Of a DNA stretch of 64,000 nt, positions 58,042 to 64,000 are shown one piece after another. Source of the DNA: Mercurialis annua (taxonomy: Eukaryota; Streptophyta; Magnoliopsida; Malpighiales; Euphorbiaceae); assembly GCF_937616625.2 (NCBI RefSeq), contig NC_065571.1, forward strand, positions 42,190,651 through 42,254,650, in the 5' to 3' direction. A model generated the notes under the pieces. It saw only the letters and a list, made by a program, of their open reading frames with translations. It ran no database searches and was not told the DNA's origin. The translations under genes and the position numbers were made by a program. The first letter of the stretch is position 1, and each line of letters starts with the position of its first letter.

Positions 58042-58189
58042 GCTGTGCGGGTGCGCAGCCCGCTGTGCGCGAGCACAGCGAGCAGTGCGACCGCACAGCA
58101 ATGAAATGTTGTGCGACCGCACAGCCAAGCTGTGCGACCGCACAGCTTGTACTGTGCGACCGCACAGTACTGCTGTGCGGGCGCACAGC
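58042..58189. repeat. Array of seven 18-bp palindromes (3' LTR)
   Basis: Lacks three units present in the 5' LTR. The first unit is GCTGTGCGGGTGCGCAGC, against GTTGTGCGGGCGCGCAAC in the 5' LTR: the second base and its partner changed together. Confidence 0.88.
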
Positions 58190-58400
58190 AACCCCGACGG
58201 GTTGTCGGGGTTCGTTTCGTTCGGGCTTGTCGGAGGACTTTCCGGGGGCGATTCCGACGTGCTTTCGCCTAATAACCCGAGGTGTTTTCCAACCGAACCT
58301 AAAACATTTTTAATAAATGTTTTTAAATCAAAATTAGATATTTTAAAATGATAACTTGTGATAGAAGAAAGTGAAAAGGTTTTATATACTAAACCTAAAG

Positions 58401-58667
58401 ACTTTTAAAAGGAGATTTTAAAAGTAAAGTTAAACGTTTATAATGGACTTTAAAAGAGTTAAAGTCAATGTTTAAACGGTTTTAAAGATTTAGCAATCAG
58501 TTTTGCTAAATACTTAGTATATGACCGAGAATTGTTTTGACAATTAGGTCTATACTATAAATGGTTTTCTTTAGGTATTGTGATACCTAAAATAACTTCT
58601 AGAGAGAAGTTAGAACGTTTTCTCAAAACGAGAATTTATAATATGGTTTTAAAAGAAAACAGACCAT
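58401..58667. repeat. Chain of hairpins (3' LTR)
   Basis: Second copy of the chain at 51164-51430, with the pairing arms unchanged apart from one base at 58469 (AACGTTT to AATGTTT, which leaves a wobble pair in RNA). Confidence 0.8.
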
Positions 58668-58953
58668 AAGTGCTACGTGTTTAAATAATTATATGTTTGA
58701 CCTAGAACTGGGTTTAAGGACCTAGAAATTTTATAGGAAACATATATTGATGTATTTTATCCTGTTTGTTTTGTGTGTTTAGTCCGACCAGCTAGCGAGC
58801 AGTCTGACCACAACCACAGGATTAAGTTCCAGACTTAGCGGTGTTTGTGAGTTCATTTGTTTACTTTTGAATATTAGTATTCAATTGTTTTAAACTCCAT
58901 AAATCGCACTAAGTATGAAACTTAGCCAAGGAAGATCCACTGAAACGAGCTAT

Positions 58954-58991
58954 CTATTGGGCAACAATAGGACTGTGTGATCACCGGTGTT
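58954..58991 (+). repeat. Shared LTR stem-loop module (3' LTR)
   Basis: Identical to 51717-51754. Confidence 0.75.
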
Positions 58992-60040
58992 AATGAACTA
59001 GATGAGAGGTAAATATTATAAGCATACATATTGAGATTAGGTTTTAAGCCAGATGCTTATAAAGCGGCTTAAACCTAATGGGTAGTCCTGAGGTGGCAGT
59101 GATTTAAGTTCCGGCCCAGCAACCCTATACAGAGTCAAGATGGCTATGATACATATGTATACAGCTCATCCTGTATTAAACAAGAGTTGTGCATATACAT
59201 TATATATATGATAGCATTATAACGTAACCAGGATTAGGGTTTCATTTGGATCGAGGACTGGTAATATTTTTATATACCGATATTCTGTTTATATGCGATT
59301 TTGGTATTTAACTGTAAACCTATCTACTCACTCAGAAATATTTATATTTCTGACCCCGTTGTTGTTTATAATTTTTCAGGTACCTAGCTACCGGGTCTGG
59401 TCGAGCTTCCACCCTTTTCCATCAGGGAAGCTTATTCTGATGTTATGTAAATAACACTTTAAACTCTTAGATGCTGCAATAGTGTATATAGGTTTGATAT
59501 GCCTGTAGCCACGTCATGGTTCCTTTGTCTAAATACTCTGATAGGAATCCTGACTTTGTCTAGCTCTAATAAGTGGCTACTTAATAGGCATATGGTGTTT
59601 TATGGTGTCCCCTACGGGTGGGCCAAGCTTCGTGTCTTTGGTCTGCAAAGACACTGTGTGTAGTTTTAGCTGGCCTTACGTTTGTGTGCCTGCTGTGCAT
59701 GTTTTTAATATGTTTGATATAATGCTTTGAAAAGGAAAATATTCGATAAATTTTATTAAACATATTGTTCGGGTGCGTGGTTTGAGACAGGGCTGCCTGC
59801 GAGGCAAGGCATGTGAGCTAAGTCTCTGTACCACCGCACCAGTTTTCAGAAATGCGCGTGGGTCAGAATAACTAGGGTTATTCAACCAGCATTTCTGAAA
59901 ACGCGATATCGCCTATATGAATATTTTCAAAAAATTTATAGAGGTTTTAGGCTTGCTACGGGTTTCGGAACAACCATTCCCATTCCCTAGCGCCGGTCTC
60001 GGCTCGAGTTTCGAGGCGGAAATCGGGTCGTGACACCAAG

Positions 60041-60190
60041 TTATCCCGATTGAAGCACAATTCTTGTTATTCTGCTTTCCGATAACAGGTAATTCCTCGA
60101 GGGAAAGCCCTTTCCAGATGGAGTAGTGCATCTCTATCTTGAATGCCCGTCCTATAGATAAGAACTTCTATCTCTACATCCCCGACTGAA
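60041..60190 (+). mobile_element. LTR-like retrotransposon fragment, right half
   Basis: Continuation of 48861-49861 after the target duplication. GATTGAAGCACAATTCTTG is the kind of sequence found just inside plant Gypsy LTRs. It fades into AT-rich sequence at about 60190. Confidence 0.4.
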
Positions 60191-63100
60191 AAAGGATATT
60201 CAAAATTTATAGGGTTAATTGCAAATTGATCAAAGTATTAAATCACCCTCTCAACTTGGCACGAAATAGCAAAAAGGTTCATTTCGAAAGCTTTTGGATT
60301 AAACAGACCCGCAACTTAGAAATTTAGCATCAAAGACTATGGTCTAGTGATACCATTTTACTAGAGTTGATCATATTTATATTTTTAAAGGTTATACATA
60401 CTGAATTATCAGAAACTTTCATTTTATCCATAGTGAATTATCAAAAACTAAGAAATGGAACTACTTACCTTCTTTCTAGAAAAGAACATTTCATTTCTCT
60501 TTAAAAAAAATACAAACCAAAACTATAAAGTCGAGAAGGTAGTTTTGGCCTTTTCACCAGAAAACTACCTCCTTCATCCTTTAATCCCTATTTTTTTAAT
60601 AAATTTTATTTAATTATTGTTCAATAAACTATTTATTTGGAGGATCCTCTTAGATGATTGAAGAACCATAATTTGAAAAAACTGGTTTTAGTGGCCGAAA
60701 AATCACCTTCTAGTTTTAACTAGTGGTTTTTTTCAAAAATCTATTGATGGAGTATTTTTTTCTCTTTTTTGTTTGATAACTTTTTTTATCTGATCTAAAT
60801 CAACAACTTAAAAGGTAAAGTCGTTTAAATTTTTATGGTCATCTTTTAATGTTTTTTGTTATTTGTGCTTGCTTTTTTATTAAATTTAAATTTTTGAATT
60901 CATATTAAAGATAAGACTTGAAAAGTTTGAATTTCTAAGGATAAAACGGTTTAAAATCATCTATATAAAACATATAAAGTTGAAGTGAAAATCACTGTAC
61001 ATTGTACAGTAACTTCACTTCTCCCTTAAGCCCTTTTTTTTCTTTTTATTATTTTACATTTTGGTTGGCTTTGTGGTCATTTCCAGCTATCTCCTACATA
61101 AATACCACCCTTTTTCATATTTAATTACGACAAAACCAATATAAATTTACCATTTTTGACCATTTTGTCTTTATATAATCATTAACTTTGTCTTATTATC
61201 AAAAAAAAAATTGTCTTTCTATTTACGAAATAGCCACTGCTAATATATTAATATTATATCCCTATAATTTTATTTTTTCCATAATATTTTATGTGTCCTT
61301 TTTTGTAATTTCCAGCTGACCATGATAAAATGCCTCCCTTTTCATATTTATTTTCAAAAGAACTAGTCTATAATTACGATTTCCTATAATTATGTCTTCT
61401 ATTAACAAAAAAATCACTAAATCTATATCTCCCCTTTTAATCTTTTACTATGTTCACTATTTTTTTTCTTATATATCCAGATTAAAAATATCATAACAAT
61501 AATTTTATTATATAAAATATAATTTATTTTATAATTACATGAGCAATCTATGATGTATTTATATTAACTTAAATCTATATTTCTATTTATTACGTTACAT
61601 TGTTTTTGGTCTTTTGGCAATTTCTAACTATACTCTACACAAATCCCTACCTCTTTCAAATTTAATTACATAAAAACCAATGTAAAATTACAATTTTTTT
61701 ACCATTGTATCTTTATGTAATCATTTATTTTGTCATTTTATCTACGAAACAGCCACTATTTGAAAATTTTAAAAACAAATTACTATAAAATTCTCCATAT
61801 TTATTATAACTCACACTTTAATCTTTTAAAAAAAATCAAATGATATATTTCCTTATTTTTGTTTCTGCCAACGATTAGTTCTTCTGTTTATTTTTGGCGT
61901 TAGTTAACGAAACTATATGGTTCCTCATTTTTATTTTTCTCAAAGATTTTGTCGCTCACTTTTGTTTTTATCAACGATTTTGTCCTTCATATTTGAAATT
62001 TAATCTACACTCAAAGCCTTTGATTCTGTTGATTACATGAGAAATATATACTATATTAAATTAGAAATAATAAATTACTAAAAAAGATTAAAATGAAATA
62101 TATTTAAAAATTAAATTTTAAAGTTATGTTCGAATATGTCTTTTGAATATTGAACATTATATGGTTAATCTTATAATAGGCGGTATTTTTTTTATTTTTA
62201 AAATAATAAACAAGGAATCTAACTTTGTTTTTTATTATAAAAATATCATTTTAATGTAATGTTTATAAACTAATATTGGTTATTAGATTTGCATTTGTAT
62301 AAAATTGGCCTCCATATTTTTTCTTTTAAAAATCCCACTAATTTTTATATTTTGTAGTTATTAAATTTCAGTTTCTGTATAATTATCTTTTCATATAAGT
62401 GTTATAAAATACGTTATTTTCTTGCTAAAAATGTTCCCCTGCTAAGTTTAAATTATATTATTGGGTATCCTTATTCATTTAAAATTAAAATATCTAGCTA
62501 TGTTTACTAATCAAAACTTTTATAATAAATTAATATAAATAGTATAATTTTATAAAATCATTCATGGCAGATAGTAATATTAATTAATAAATTTAAAAAT
62601 AAAATTTGTATTTTTCATATAATATTACTAATTATTTATTTTATTAGTTTATGCCATTTTTAATAATTTTTATAAAAACAACATAAATAATATAGTAATT
62701 ATTAATTATATCTATCTTTTAGTTTTAATATAATTAACTTCATTGTCTTTTATCTTACAAACTGACAAAATTTAAATAAATTAACGGCTATATATATAAT
62801 GGTCATAAAACAGCTATATCTTTTACTTTATATACTCACTTTACTATATGTTTCCACTACATAATTTATTTCATTCCTTTTACAAATTTTTTATAGTCTT
62901 TTAAAAACAATTCAAAATGAAATCGGTTTTAGTTTTAATTATTATAATTATAATTTTATTTCTCATTAGTATGTTTAATTTTTCATCAAAAGAATTTTCT
63001 GTTTTTTAGGTTTTTTTGTATTTTGGGTTCTACCTTTATTAGCTCTTGCAATATTTTTAAATTACGGATTTTAAATATGAAAATTAATAATGTATATTTT

Positions 63101-63623
63101 TATTTTTACTATATAATTAGCACATTTATTACTTTATTTTCCTATTAAAGATTCCATTGCATTTGTCTAAACCACTTTCTGAGTCACAATTGATTAGGAT
63201 AAATCAGTACCTTTTAAAATTCAAAAACAAAAAGGAACGATAATCGAACTTGGTTTTCATAATGACGTAATTTCATCTATTTATAAATTTCATAATTAGC
63301 AAGAAAGAAACTTCAAGTCCAATTTCTTTGCAACTGTGATAGTTTTTCAACTACAGTCAGCTTCTTCCAGCAACATTTTAGGGAGTTCGTCGATCTTTTC
63401 AACTTACTGGTGATGGATCTTCTTTGAATGTAGCATTTAGTTTGAAATGCGTTTTAATATTGTAATGAAAATAATGTGAGATAAACATTCGTGTTAGCAG
63501 AATGTGACAAACCCTTAATTGTAATTGTAATAATTTTATTTAAAAAAATTGTGTTTTTAATATTCAAAAATTCCGCAAATAATTACTACAGTGTTTGAGT
63601 TGTATGTAAATTAAAAAAATGTT
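60191..63623. other. AT-rich intergenic sequence, probably Helitron interior
   Basis: No gene is seen. Three diverged copies of a block (about 61075-61240, 61305-61430, 61605-61765) share TTTCCAGCTAT-, CATATTTAATTACGACA- and TACGAAATAGCCACT-like stretches. The right part probably belongs to the Helitron ending at 63655; its 5' end was not found. Confidence 0.4.
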
Positions 63624-63655
63624 TTGCTCGAAGCAACGCGAGGGCTTCGTACTAG
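63624..63655 (+). mobile_element. Helitron 3' terminus
   Basis: GAAGC and GCTTC form a short hairpin around AACGCGAGG, followed by CTAG at 63652-63655 and then T. This is a standard Helitron 3' end in plus orientation. Confidence 0.65.
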
Positions 63656-63864
63656 TACTATTAATAGTTAAATCATAAATATATTGGGTGATTCATTTGG
63701 TGGATTGATAAGTCTTTATTAATGACTATTTTTGCATTTTTCATCATTTTCAAGAGTAATTCACTCAAATATATTGAACAACCTTTCGTCTATACAATTT
63801 TTATTAATAATAATGAAAATTTTGCCTATGACAAAAAACATTATTAGAAACTTTCATACTTTTA
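63656..63864. other. AT-rich sequence without gene
   Basis: Nothing recognisable. Confidence 0.4.
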
Positions 63865-64000
63865 AGGCCTAATGTCTTGAAAACCCTTACCTTTTTATTC
63901 CATTTTCAATCCTACCCTGACGTTGCAAATCAGTCAGTTTTACCCTATTTTGTATTTTTTTCATTTCAATTGTACCCTAAAGCATAAAATTGACATTTTT
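63865..64000. mobile_element. Start of a MITE cut by the window edge
   Basis: AGGCCTAATGTCTTGAAAAC onward matches the left arm of the MITE at 9105-9485 over its whole visible length. Confidence 0.7.

Larger units (their letters stand above)
49862..60035 (+). mobile_element. Non-autonomous gag-only LTR retrotransposon, complete
   Basis: 10,174 bp, flanked by CCAAG on both sides (49857-49861, 60036-60040). LTRs are 49862-52798 and 57161-60035 (2,937 and 2,875 bp); the length difference comes mainly from three palindrome units. Primer-binding site at 52803 and polypurine tract before 57161. The interior encodes only a gag-like protein (53346-54182); protease, reverse transcriptase, RNase H and integrase are absent. 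This matches the TR-GAG idea of elements keeping only gag, though with long LTRs. Low LTR divergence suggests recent insertion. Confidence 0.92.
57161..60035 (+). repeat. 3' LTR of the gag-only element
   Basis: 2,875 bp, nearly identical to the 5' LTR apart from the palindrome array (seven units instead of ten) and scattered substitutions. Confidence 0.92.

Overview
This is a nuclear segment of a eudicot genome. It is AT-rich, carries a four-exon plant ribokinase with GT-AG introns and three intronless hybrid proline-rich cell-wall protein genes, and is otherwise built from plant transposons (large-LTR retrotransposons, Helitrons, MITEs, a SINE, a LINE fragment). I cannot name the species.

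Layout. 1-2400: the last two exons of a first ribokinase copy (1180-1962) behind a dispersed repeat. 2400-5700: a Tourist-type MITE, a LINE 3' end and a fold-back MITE. 5710-8372: a complete ribokinase gene. Its 3' flank stops at 8693 and resumes at 48243, because a block with Helitron termini (8694-48242, 39.5 kb) sits exactly between an A and a T. The flank of the first ribokinase copy at about 2280-2300 preserves the empty site. Inside the block are a nest of three LTR insertions (10888-26155, 11572-25402, 12111-23435), a truncated LTR (26616-29868), three tandem cell-wall protein genes (31280, 36345, 41021) separated by Helitron copies, a solo LTR (42250-45470), the relic of a fourth gene unit (about 45838-46030) and a terminal Helitron (46042-48242). 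48861-49861 and 60036-60190 are the two halves of an older LTR-like sequence split by a complete gag-only retrotransposon (49862-60035). 60190-64000 is AT-rich, with a Helitron 3' end and the start of a MITE.

Functional content. Ribokinase phosphorylates D-ribose for entry into the pentose phosphate and nucleotide pathways. The tandem genes encode secreted proteins with a tyrosine-rich repeat domain and a C-terminal eight-cysteine domain, probably in the cell wall. No other host genes can be supported.

Most notable signals: (1) the Helitron-bounded compound insertion carrying a gene family, with a base-exact empty site in the window; (2) arrays of hairpins or palindromes in every large-LTR family here, each family using different sequence, including one set with a constant core and individually different but self-complementary stems; (3) a middle gene copy that is a crossover product of its neighbours. 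Sequence identities and counts were made by eye.
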